From positions 1-64,000 of the forward strand of contig NZ_SPHY01000006.1 of NCBI RefSeq assembly GCF_004796535.1: a DNA stretch of 64,000 nt, given 5' to 3'. Below the pieces are notes generated by a model, which saw only the letters and a program-made list of their open reading frames with translations, was not told the DNA's origin and ran no database searches. Within the stretch, counting starts at the first letter, position 1. Every line of letters begins with the position of its first letter. Shown here piece by piece: positions 41,301-49,453 of this stretch. The position numbers and the translations under genes are program-made. Origin of the DNA: Sphingomonas flavalba. Lineage in GTDB: Bacteria > Pseudomonadota > Alphaproteobacteria > Sphingomonadales > Sphingomonadaceae.

Positions 41301-42605
41301 TCAGCCGGCGGCCGGAAATCCGTCCAACGCCATCAGGTCGCCGGCCAGCGCAAGCAGCATTGCGTCGGCATGGCGTGCGGCGCTCAGCATCATGCCGATC
41401 GGTAGGCCTCGGTCGTCGCGGCCGAACGGCAGGCTGATCGACGGCAGACCCGCCATGCTGTCGGCACGGGTGAAGCGGGTCAGCGTCGGGAACGTCGGCG
41501 CCTGCTCCCCGTTCAGCGCGATGCTGTCACCGCCGCCGATCAGTGGCGCGGTCACCGGCGTCGTCGGCAGCAGCAGCGCGTCGATCTCGTCGGCGAACAG
41601 CGCGGCATAGGCGCGGCGCAACCCCGGCCATTCGCGACCGATCGCGTCGGCATAGCGTGCGGCGGTTACCGCCTCGCCGCCCGCCGCCAGCGCCAGCAGA
41701 TGGGCAACGTCCGGGGTGGCGACGGCAGCGAGCAGGTCCTCGAACGGCCGCCCGGTCAGCGCCGGAGTAGACGCGCGCAGTGACGCCTGCGTCTCGTGCA
41801 ACGCGATCGCGAAACCACAGGATTCGTCGATCGCCAGGATCGGCGCCAGATCGACAGGGACGACAGAATGCCCCGCTGCCACGACCAGAGCGACACAGCG
41901 CCGATAAGCGTCGGTAACATCCGGTTCCATTGGCCCCAGCACGGCTTCCGTAGCGATGCCGATCCGCACCGGTCGGTCACGCGGCTCCAGCGCCGCGGTC
42001 TCGCCCGCCAGAATCGCGTCTGCCCGCACGATCCGGCGCAGATCGTGCGCCATCAGCCCGATCGTGTCGCGGCTCGGGGTCAGCGCGATCATACCGTCTG
42101 CCGGATAACGTCCGGTCGACGGGCGAAAACCGATCACCCCGCAGAACGCCGCCGGAATCCGCGCCGATCCGCCGGTATCGGTCACCAGCGCCAGATCGCC
42201 AAGGCCGACCGCCAGCGCCGCCGCGCCGCCGCCGCTCGATCCGCCCGCCACCCGGCCGGGCGCGTGCGGGTTGGCGATCGCGCCGGTCCAGCCGTTGGCA
42301 CCGGTCACGCCGAACGCCAGTTCATGCAATGTCGTCTTCAGCGGAAAGCTGGCGCCGGCCTCGCGCAGCAGGCGCACCGCCGCCGCATCGCGCCGCGCCC
42401 GCACCCCGGCGAACAGCGGCGTGCCCGCCGTCCATTGCAGGCCGCGCACGGCGATATTGTCCTTCACATGGACGAAGGGCGCGCCGTCGGCGGACGGCGC
42501 GCCTTCCCGTACCAGCGCGGCGGTATCGACCTCTGCGATCGCGTTCAGCGCGGCGGCACGCTCGATCCTTGCGCCAAGCGCCGCCGCAGCGCCGCCCGCC
42601 GTCAT
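41301..42605 (-). CDS. Amidase (amidase-signature family)
   Basis: This 434-residue cytosolic hydrolase has the Ser-cisSer-Lys triad: lysine in FVHVKDNIAVRGLQWTAGTP, the cis-serine in GRVAGGSSGGGAAALAVGL, and the nucleophile in LVTDTGGSARIPAAFCGVIGF. The last part, SMAGLPSISLPFGRDDRGLPIGMMLSA, is typical of the family. The substrate cannot be deduced; amides of aliphatic or aryl acids are usual. The ATG at 42605 overlaps the aldehyde dehydrogenase stop (ATGA), so the two are co-translated. Confidence 0.9.
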   Translation of the reverse strand: MTAGGAAAALGARIERAAALNAIAEVDTAALVREGAPSADGAPFVHVKDNIAVRGLQWTAGTPLFAGVRARRDAAAVRLLREAGASFPLKTTLHELAFGVTGANGWTGAIANPHAPGRVAGGSSGGGAAALAVGLGDLALVTDTGGSARIPAAFCGVIGFRPSTGRYPADGMIALTPSRDTIGLMAHDLRRIVRADAILAGETAALEPRDRPVRIGIATEAVLGPMEPDVTDAYRRCVALVVAAGHSVVPVDLAPILAIDESCGFAIALHETQASLRASTPALTGRPFEDLLAAVATPDVAHLLALAAGGEAVTAARYADAIGREWPGLRRAYAALFADEIDALLLPTTPVTAPLIGGGDSIALNGEQAPTFPTLTRFTRADSMAGLPSISLPFGRDDRGLPIGMMLSAARHADAMLLALAGDLMALDGFPAAG

Positions 42606-44107
42606 CCGAGCGCCATGGTGACGGACTTGGCCTCGGTATAAAGGTCGCGCGCGGCATGGCCCAGTTCGCGGCCGTAACCGGACATCTTGACTCCACCGAA
42701 CGGCACCGCCGGGTCGAGCAGATTGTGGCAGTTCACCCACACCGACCCTGCCTTCAGCTTGCGCACCACCTGGTTGGCAAGACCCAGGTTGTTGGTCCAC
42801 ACGCTGGCGCCCAGCCCATAGATGCTGTCATTGGCCAGCCGCACTGCGGCGTCGACATCGTCGAACGGCGTCGCCGCCAGCACCGGGCCGAAAATCTCCT
42901 CGCGGTAGATCGTCATGTCCGGCCGCACGTCGGCGAACACCGCCGGCTTGAAGAAGAAGCCCGGCCGGTCGACCGCGTCGCCGCCGGCGACCAGCCGCCC
43001 GCCCTGCTTCCGGCCGGATTCCAGATAGGCCTGCACCCGCTCGCGCTGCTTGGCGGAAACGAGCGGCCCCATCTGCGCGTTCTGGTCGAAGCCGGAACCG
43101 AGCACGAAGCTCTGCGCGACGTTCGCCAACCCCTCCATTACCGCGTGGTAGATCGGCCGTTCGACGAACAGCCGCGATCCGGCGGTACACACCTGGCCGT
43201 GGTTGAAGAACACCGCCTGCGCCGCGCCCTGCACCGCCATGCCGATGTCGGCGTCCTTCAGGATGACGACCGGCGACTTGCCGCCCAGTTCCAGCGACAC
43301 GCGCTTCATCGTGTCGGCGGTCCGCCGCTGGATGATCTGGCCGACCTCGGTCGACCCGGTGAAGGCGATCTTGTCGACGTCCGGATGGTCGACCAGTGCC
43401 GCGCCCGGCTCGGCATCGCCGGTGACGATGTTGACCACGCCATCGGGAATGCCGGCCTCGCAGATCAGCTCGCCCAGCCGAAGCGCGGTCAGCGGCGTAT
43501 CTTCCGCCGGCTTCAGCACCACGGCGCAGCCGGCCGCCAGCGCCGGTGCGATCTTCCACACCGCCATGACCAGCGGGAAATTCCACGGAATGATCTGGCC
43601 GACGACGCCAACCGGCTCGCGCAGCGTGTGCGAGGTGAAGCTGACGTCCGGTACATAGGCAAAGGAAGGCGAAATCGTCGTCCCCTCGATCTTGGTCGCC
43701 CAGCCGGCCATGTAGCGTAGCGAATCGATCGCGATATTCAGGTCGCCGTAGCGCGCCATCGGCAGCAGCTTGCCGTTGTCCAGCGTCTCCAGCTCGGCCA
43801 ATTCGTCGGCATGCGCCTCGACAAGGTCGGCCAGCTTCAGCAACAATCGTTCGCGGTGGACCGGGCGCAGAGCGGACCACGCCCCTTCGAACGCCCGCCG
43901 CGCCGCCTTGACCGCGCGGTCGACATCGCCGGCGGTGCCGGCCGGCACGGTGGTGATCGCCAGCCCGGTCGCCGGGTCGGTCACGGTCAGCGTCCGGCCC
44001 GATTCGGAATCGACCCACTGACCGTCGATCAGCATTTGAACAGGGCCCGAAACGAACGCGCGCGCCGCGTCCCCAAGCCGATTCTTCTGGTCAACGACGT
44101 CCGCCAT
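42602..44107 (-). CDS. NAD(P)-dependent aldehyde dehydrogenase
   Basis: This 501-residue ALDH-superfamily enzyme oxidises an aldehyde to the acid. Motifs are IIPWNFPLVMAVWKIAPALAAGC, the cofactor turn FTGSTEVGQII, the general base in LELGGKSPV and the catalytic cysteine in FFNHGQVCTAGSRLF. The C-terminal block WVNCHNLLDPAVPFGGVKMSGYGRELG is closest to phenylacetaldehyde/betaine-aldehyde type enzymes. It heads the ALDH-amidase unit and is divergent from an AraC regulator, a placement that suggests control by it. Confidence 0.92.
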   Translation of the reverse strand: MADVVDQKNRLGDAARAFVSGPVQMLIDGQWVDSESGRTLTVTDPATGLAITTVPAGTAGDVDRAVKAARRAFEGAWSALRPVHRERLLLKLADLVEAHADELAELETLDNGKLLPMARYGDLNIAIDSLRYMAGWATKIEGTTISPSFAYVPDVSFTSHTLREPVGVVGQIIPWNFPLVMAVWKIAPALAAGCAVVLKPAEDTPLTALRLGELICEAGIPDGVVNIVTGDAEPGAALVDHPDVDKIAFTGSTEVGQIIQRRTADTMKRVSLELGGKSPVVILKDADIGMAVQGAAQAVFFNHGQVCTAGSRLFVERPIYHAVMEGLANVAQSFVLGSGFDQNAQMGPLVSAKQRERVQAYLESGRKQGGRLVAGGDAVDRPGFFFKPAVFADVRPDMTIYREEIFGPVLAATPFDDVDAAVRLANDSIYGLGASVWTNNLGLANQVVRKLKAGSVWVNCHNLLDPAVPFGGVKMSGYGRELGHAARDLYTEAKSVTMALG

Positions 44108-44345
44108 AACCGCTCCTTGCCGTGATGAATGAATAGGATGTGCTAAGCGGAGCGCGAAATCCACTGCTATCCGAAACGCGCATGAGCAAGCCGCAAGCCG
44201 CACGATAAGGCTGATCGCACAGACCCGTTTTTGCTTGACATTTCGACTAATTTGCCCGCCCTTTGCAGGCAACAGAGAACTGCGACGCTGGTGTCGACCG
44301 CATAGAGGCCACCGCCCGCGGTCGAGCGGCCGGCAAGGAGGGGTT

Positions 44346-45338
44346 ATGCTTTCCTGCGCCGATGGGAGTGCCCGCGTTCAAAAGCCGGTATTCCAGTCCC
44401 GGAACCCGGACGAGGTCGTCGACTACGTCGCGCGTGCATTGGCGCCGCACCGCATGGACGCGCATAACCCGTCGCAAATGGCGGCGAAGCTCAGCTGCTT
44501 CGAAATCGCGTCGGCGCGGATCGTCAACATCTGCTACGGCACCGACGTGTGGATCGACCCCGGCGAACTGGAATCGCATTTCCTCGTCCATGCCGCGATG
44601 CAGGGCACGACCTCGATCTGGTCGGGCGGGGTGCGCGGCGAAATGCGGCCGGACAACCTCTACGTCAGCTCGCCCGGCATGCCGATCAAGATCCACATGA
44701 CGCCGGAATGCAGCCACCTGACGGTGCGCATCGCCTGGTCGGCGATCGAGGATTACCTTGCCCGGGTGATGCACATATCGACCTCGCGGCCGCTGGTCTT
44801 CTATCCAGCGCGCGAGCGTGGGCAGGACCTGCCGGTCGCCTGGCGCAGCACGCTTGGCTACATCATCGACCAGACCCACGCGACCCCGGCGCTGATGGCG
44901 AACGACCGCACCCAGAAGCAATGCCTGACGCTGCTGATCGAAATGCTGCTCAGCCATTATTCCAACAGCTATTCCGACCGGATCGCGCTCAGCGGCAACG
45001 ACGTCGCGCCCTGGCATGTCCGGCGCGGCCGCGACATCATCCACGAATCGCTCGACCGGGCGATCTCGGTCAGCGAGCTGGCCGAGCAGGTCGGCGTCAG
45101 CGTGCGCAGCCTCGAAAACGGCTTCCGCCAGTTCGTCGGCATGACGCCGACCGAATATATCCGCCGTCACCGGCTGGAAAAGCTGCACCAGGCGCTGATC
45201 GACGAGGACGAGGACCGCAGCGTCACCGAGATGATGCTGGAATGCGGCATCGTCAACTTCGGCCGCTACGCCCAATACTACCGCCGTCAGTACGGCTGCC
45301 GCCCGTCCGAGACCCTGCGCAACCGCCGCCTCGTTTGA
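44346..45338 (+). CDS. AraC-family transcriptional regulator
   Basis: This 330-residue protein has an N-terminal AraC-binding-like sensory domain (about residues 15-200, with SPGMPIKIHMTPECSHLTVRI). The C-terminal double helix-turn-helix spans the last about 100 residues (ISVSELAEQVGVSVRSLENGFRQFVGMTPTEYIRRHRLEKLHQAL, then GIVNFGRYAQYYRRQYGCRPSETLR). The ATG at 44346 has an AGGAGG just upstream. It stands between the ALDH-amidase genes (divergent, 238 bp apart) and the opine-type operon (convergent), so it is the likely regulator of the former. Confidence 0.88.
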   Translation: MLSCADGSARVQKPVFQSRNPDEVVDYVARALAPHRMDAHNPSQMAAKLSCFEIASARIVNICYGTDVWIDPGELESHFLVHAAMQGTTSIWSGGVRGEMRPDNLYVSSPGMPIKIHMTPECSHLTVRIAWSAIEDYLARVMHISTSRPLVFYPARERGQDLPVAWRSTLGYIIDQTHATPALMANDRTQKQCLTLLIEMLLSHYSNSYSDRIALSGNDVAPWHVRRGRDIIHESLDRAISVSELAEQVGVSVRSLENGFRQFVGMTPTEYIRRHRLEKLHQALIDEDEDRSVTEMMLECGIVNFGRYAQYYRRQYGCRPSETLRNRRLV

Positions 45339-45355
45339 TCCGCCTGTCCGGGCGC

Positions 45356-46732
45356 TCACTCCGCGCCAAGCAAATCCTCGAAAATCCGTCCCGGATTCAG
45401 GATCCCCTTCGGATCGAGCGCGGCACGCAACCGGCGCATCAGCGCAATTTCCTCGGCCGAGCAACTGTGGCCCAGCCAGGCGCGCTTCAGCATGCCGATG
45501 CCATGCTCGGCGGAAACCGAGCCGTCCATCGCGCCGACCGCGTCGTAGACGATCCGCTCCGCTAGTGCCCGCTGCGCCTCGTCGGCCAGCGCCAGCGCCA
45601 CATGCAGGTTGCCATCGGCGATATGGCCGAAGAACAGCGGCCGGCTGCCCGGAAGTTCGGCGCTCAACGCTGCGCGCAACTGGTCGACCAGCGGCCCGAT
45701 CGCCTGCAACGCGACGCTGACGTCGAACGGCTCGACCAGCGGCATCGTCTCGACCAGCGGCCCGATCGCGTCGCGCACCGCCCACAGCCGCTGACGGTCG
45801 CGCTCCGACTGGGCGACGACCGCATCGGAAATTATCCCGTCCGCCAGGCAGGATTCCAGCGCCGCCGCCAGCGCTCCGTCCGCCTGCCCCTCGACCTCGA
45901 CCAGCGCGGCCAGCGGCGGCGGCGTGGCGAACGGGCTGCTTGCCCCCGGCAAGGCCGCAGCCGCCGCCAGAAACTCCCCCCACATCAGCTCGAATGCGCC
46001 CAGCTGTCCCGGCAGCGCCCGATCCAACCGGCCGAGCAGAGCGACCGCCTCCGCATAATCGCCAAGCGCGCACAGCACCGTCTCGCGGCGGATCGCTGGC
46101 GGCCGCAGGCGCAGCACCGCGCGGGTGACCACGCCCAACGTCCCCTCCGCACCGACGAAAAGCTGCTTCAGATCGTAGCCGCTGTTGTTCTTCAGCAGCC
46201 GGTTCATCGCCGAAATCACCGTGCCGTCGGCCAGCACCGCTTCCAGTCCCAATACCTGGTCGCGCATCATGCCATGACGCAGCACTTGATGGCCGCCGGC
46301 ATTGGTCGCGATCATCCCGCCGATCGTGCAGCTGCCGCGCGCACCGATGTCGACCGCCAGCCGCCAGCCCGCCTCGGCCGCCGCCGCCTGCGCCGTCGCC
46401 AGCACGCAGCCGGCGCCGACGGTCATCGTGCCGGCGACCGCGTCGACCGCCTCGACCGCCGCGATCCGCTCCAGCGACAGGATCAGTTCGCCGTCGCGGG
46501 GCAGCGCGGCGCGCGTCATCCCGGTCCGGCCGCCCTGCACCACCACCGGCTGCCTAGCGGCGTGGCAGGTCGCCAGCACGAAGGCGACCTCCGCCGTATC
46601 CCCGGGCCGCACCACCCCCACCGGCCGGCCGGCCACCCCGCCGCTCTCGTCGTCAAGATAGCGCGGCTCGACCGCATCCGGCCCGTGGACATGGCGGGCG
46701 CCGATCCGCGCCGCGAGGACGGCAAGGACCAT
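45356..46732 (-). CDS. FAD-linked 2-hydroxy-acid oxidase/dehydrogenase (GlcD/D2HGDH-like)
   Basis: This 458-residue PCMH-type flavoprotein has the FAD-binding part VVVQGGRTGMTRAALP and GARGSCTIGGMIATNAGGHQVLRHGMMRDQVLGLEAVLADGT. The C-terminal cap carries the metal/substrate histidines FFGHIADGNLHVALAL and VSAEHGIGMLKR. Relatives oxidise D-lactate, glycolate or D-2-hydroxyglutarate. The ATG overlaps the stop of the preceding dehydrogenase by one base (TGATG); a TTG one codon upstream is possible. It is last gene of a three-gene operon. Confidence 0.88.
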   Translation of the reverse strand: MVLAVLAARIGARHVHGPDAVEPRYLDDESGGVAGRPVGVVRPGDTAEVAFVLATCHAARQPVVVQGGRTGMTRAALPRDGELILSLERIAAVEAVDAVAGTMTVGAGCVLATAQAAAAEAGWRLAVDIGARGSCTIGGMIATNAGGHQVLRHGMMRDQVLGLEAVLADGTVISAMNRLLKNNSGYDLKQLFVGAEGTLGVVTRAVLRLRPPAIRRETVLCALGDYAEAVALLGRLDRALPGQLGAFELMWGEFLAAAAALPGASSPFATPPPLAALVEVEGQADGALAAALESCLADGIISDAVVAQSERDRQRLWAVRDAIGPLVETMPLVEPFDVSVALQAIGPLVDQLRAALSAELPGSRPLFFGHIADGNLHVALALADEAQRALAERIVYDAVGAMDGSVSAEHGIGMLKRAWLGHSCSAEEIALMRRLRAALDPKGILNPGRIFEDLLGAE

Positions 46733-47724
46733 CAATCGCCGCCGGACCGGAATTTCGGCATCAGCTCCCGCTGGCGCAGCAGCGCGATGAAGTCGTTCAG
46801 CCGCCGGTCGCGATAGGCGCCGACATCGACGCCGGCATAATCGTAGAACCCGGCGCCGTCGCGCAGCCCGCGTCGCTCCTCCGCCATATTGCGGCCAATG
46901 ACCGGCGGCGCGGTGAAACGGTGCGCATCAACATGCTCGGACAGGAAGGCGCTGGCATGGTGCAGGATGTCGCCGCCGCCCCAGTCTATGAACTCGAGCA
47001 GGCCGAGCACGGCAAAACGCAGGCCGAAGCCGACGCGGATCGCGGTATCGATGTCCTCGGCGGAGGCAACGCCCTCCTCCCACATCCGCGCCGCCTCGTT
47101 CATCGCCAGCGCCTGGATGCGCGGCACGATATAGCCGGCGCCCTTGCACACCACCGGGATCTTGCCGATCGCGGTCAGCACCGCGCGCAGCCGCGCCACC
47201 GTCTCCTCCGCCGTCGCGGCGGCGGGTGAAAGCTCGACCAGCGGCATCAGATAGGCCGGGTTCAGCCAGTGGGCATTGAGGAAGCGCTCGGGCCGCGCCA
47301 CCATCGGCGCCAGCAGGTCTGGCGCGATCGTCGACGTGGTCGAGGCGATGATCGCGTCGGTGGCGGCGTGCGCGGACAGCACGGTATAGCAGTCCCGCTT
47401 GGCGTCCAGCACCTCCGGCACCCCTTCGAACAGGATGGCGGCGGCGGGCAGCGCCGCCGGCGCCGCGTCGCACCCGAAGAAGCCGATCCGCGCCATCGCC
47501 GCGTCGGCGCCGGCGCGGTCGATCGCGCCGATACCCGCCAGGAAATCCAGGTCGCGGCCGATCTCGGCGCGCGCATCCGCTTCCAGCGCGGCCAGCGCCT
47601 CCGCCGCCCGCGGCTTCAGGTCGAACAGCATGACCGGGTGCCCGGCGGCGGCGAAGGCGATCGCGATGCCCCGCCCCATCCGCCCGGCCCCGACCGCGCC
47701 GATCGGTTCCCGCTCAATAGCCAT
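46732..47724 (-). CDS. 3-hydroxyacyl-CoA dehydrogenase-like NAD-binding protein
   Basis: This 330-residue protein has the HAD fold: Rossmann IGAVGAGRMGRGIAIAFAAAGHPVMLFDLK, then ILFEGVPEVLDAKRDCYTVLSAHAATDAIIASTTSTI. The catalytic H-E region (RFLNAHWLNPAYLMPLVELS) and a C-terminal helical domain (GYIVPRIQALAMNEAARMWEEGVASAEDIDTAIRVGFGLR) follow. Stand-alone members often act on hydroxy acids or L-carnitine/gulonate rather than acyl-CoA, and the neighbours suggest that here. It overlaps the octopine-dehydrogenase-like gene by 11 bp. Confidence 0.85.
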   Translation of the reverse strand: MAIEREPIGAVGAGRMGRGIAIAFAAAGHPVMLFDLKPRAAEALAALEADARAEIGRDLDFLAGIGAIDRAGADAAMARIGFFGCDAAPAALPAAAILFEGVPEVLDAKRDCYTVLSAHAATDAIIASTTSTIAPDLLAPMVARPERFLNAHWLNPAYLMPLVELSPAAATAEETVARLRAVLTAIGKIPVVCKGAGYIVPRIQALAMNEAARMWEEGVASAEDIDTAIRVGFGLRFAVLGLLEFIDWGGGDILHHASAFLSEHVDAHRFTAPPVIGRNMAEERRGLRDGAGFYDYAGVDVGAYRDRRLNDFIALLRQRELMPKFRSGGD

Positions 47725-48796
47725 CGTGTAGGAATTCCTTCATCGCCGCGCGGTCCATCCCGGCCAGCCCCAGCGCCTCCAGCGTCCGGCCCTTCGCATA
47801 CAGGTCCTCGCCGACGATCGCAGAGCCGATCGCCAGCAGTCCGGCCGCGATCGGCGTCGGCGCCCCGGCCCAACGCCCGATCGACACGATCATGCTCAGG
47901 CCCAGCGCGGTGTCCTCGCGCATGTAACGATGGCTTTTCAGCTCGATCTTTTCGCGCCAGTCGCCGCTGTCGGTCAGCTTCTCGTGCGCCGCCTTGCCGT
48001 ACATCCACTCGTCGCCGTCGGTCGCGTAATGGTCGGCCAGCGGGAAGTGCGGCGCGCCGTATGACAGCGCCTCGCGCACCGCGATCCGCTCATTGTCCAG
48101 CGCGGTGGTGACAGCCCGGATCGACGGCTGCGTCCCTTCGTTGTGGATGTCCCAGGCGGGAAAATGCTCCAGCGGCCCGGCGTTCATGATGATCAGCGGC
48201 GGGTGGATGATCGGCCCGGCGTTCATCAAGCCGCCGGACAGTGCGTCCTCGATCCGCTCGACCGCCGGATAGACCTGCTCCAGCACGGCGAAGGCGTGGT
48301 CCGCGTTGCGGGCCGGAAACACGCCGGTCGGCAGGCGGGTCGCATACACGCTGATCACAATCTCGGCCGGGCCGTGCTTGCGGACCAGATAGGGCAAAGT
48401 GCCGGTTTCGGCAAAGCTGGCGTCGGCGTCGTTGCCGGCATCCCTCGCCGCCTTGGCGAACAGGATCGAACCCAGCGTGCCCGGCGGCAGGAACACCACC
48501 TGCCCATCGCGCCAATAGGGCGCCGCCGCCGCCGCCAGCCCCGGCTGGGCCACCGCCGGCAGTGGGATAACCACCGCCTCGGCAGCGCCAATCGCCTCTT
48601 CCAGCGACGTCGTCGGGTGGACAATGGCAACATCGCGCTCGCCCTTGAAATCGCGCACGCGGATCGTGCCGCTGGCCAGCACCGGCGCCAGTGCCTCGGC
48701 ATCGCGCCGCCAGAACCAGACCTCATGCCCGTTTTCGCTCAGTTCGGCCGCCGCCGCATAGCAGCCGTTGCCGCCGCCCAATACCGCCACCCGCAT
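47714..48796 (-). CDS. Octopine/nopaline dehydrogenase family protein
   Basis: This 360-residue protein has an N-terminal Rossmann fold (VAVLGGGNGCYAAAAELSENGHEVWFWRR). The opine-dehydrogenase domain carries a long conserved helical part: LMNAGPIIHPPLIIMNAGPLEHFPAWDIHNEGTQPSIRAV, with the His-Asp pair typical of the family. Opine dehydrogenases link an amino acid to a 2-oxo acid reductively, or run in reverse in catabolism. An AGGAGG precedes the ATG. It heads the three-gene operon; the substrate is unknown. Confidence 0.82.
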   Translation of the reverse strand: MRVAVLGGGNGCYAAAAELSENGHEVWFWRRDAEALAPVLASGTIRVRDFKGERDVAIVHPTTSLEEAIGAAEAVVIPLPAVAQPGLAAAAAPYWRDGQVVFLPPGTLGSILFAKAARDAGNDADASFAETGTLPYLVRKHGPAEIVISVYATRLPTGVFPARNADHAFAVLEQVYPAVERIEDALSGGLMNAGPIIHPPLIIMNAGPLEHFPAWDIHNEGTQPSIRAVTTALDNERIAVREALSYGAPHFPLADHYATDGDEWMYGKAAHEKLTDSGDWREKIELKSHRYMREDTALGLSMIVSIGRWAGAPTPIAAGLLAIGSAIVGEDLYAKGRTLEALGLAGMDRAAMKEFLHDGY

Positions 48797-48977
48797 CCGC
48801 CGTGCCTCCTATTTCTACATGTCACACTCTTGCCAAACCTGTCTGGCCCGGCCCGATGGCGCCAGCTATGCACTATCGGAAAGGACCGTGCGTTATCCGC
48901 AGAAAAGCGCCGGGCGACACTCGACAAAAGGATGAATAGTGAACGAATGAGCACCCACCGACATTACGGTGTCCATG

Positions 48978-49352
48978 TCAGTCGCCAGCGGTGAGCAAGC
49001 GGCTGAATACCGTCTTCATCTCGTCGAGCGTGTAGGGCTTGGCCAGCACCGGGGCGGCGGCGTGGCGCGCCGGAACATTATGTCCGTCGCCACCCGTCGC
49101 CAGCACGAACGGCACCCCCCGCTCCGCCAGCCGGTCGGCGAGGGGCCACACCACTTCGCCTTCGCGCAGGTTGACGTCGAGCAGCGCCGCGTCGAACCCG
49201 CCCGCCTCGGCCAGCGGAGCGGCATCGGCTAGGCAATCGGCCTGCGCGGCAACGCGATAGCCGAGCGCGTCGAAATAATCTTCGACCAGCATCGCGATCA
49301 GCGGCTCGTCCTCGACGAGGAGGATCGCCGGGGGTGCGGGGTCACGGGTCAT
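48978..49352 (-). CDS. Single-domain response regulator (CheY-like)
   Basis: This 124-residue protein consists only of a receiver domain. The acidic pocket is VEDEP near the N-terminus, the phospho-acceptor is D59 in DAALLDVNLREGE, and the conserved lysine is in VLAKPYTLDEM. It has no output domain, so it would act by protein-protein contact or as a phosphate sink. It lies 101 bp downstream of cckA on the same strand; a functional link with CckA is possible but not shown. Confidence 0.88.
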   Translation of the reverse strand: MTRDPAPPAILLVEDEPLIAMLVEDYFDALGYRVAAQADCLADAAPLAEAGGFDAALLDVNLREGEVVWPLADRLAERGVPFVLATGGDGHNVPARHAAAPVLAKPYTLDEMKTVFSRLLTAGD

Positions 49353-49453
49353 CGCGCTGATGGATAGGCAGGAAATGCCCGGCCGGCCAGCCCCCATCAG
49401 GCGCCATGTCCTGCGTTCGGAACGGAACGACGTCGTAGCGAACGGCGATCGCG

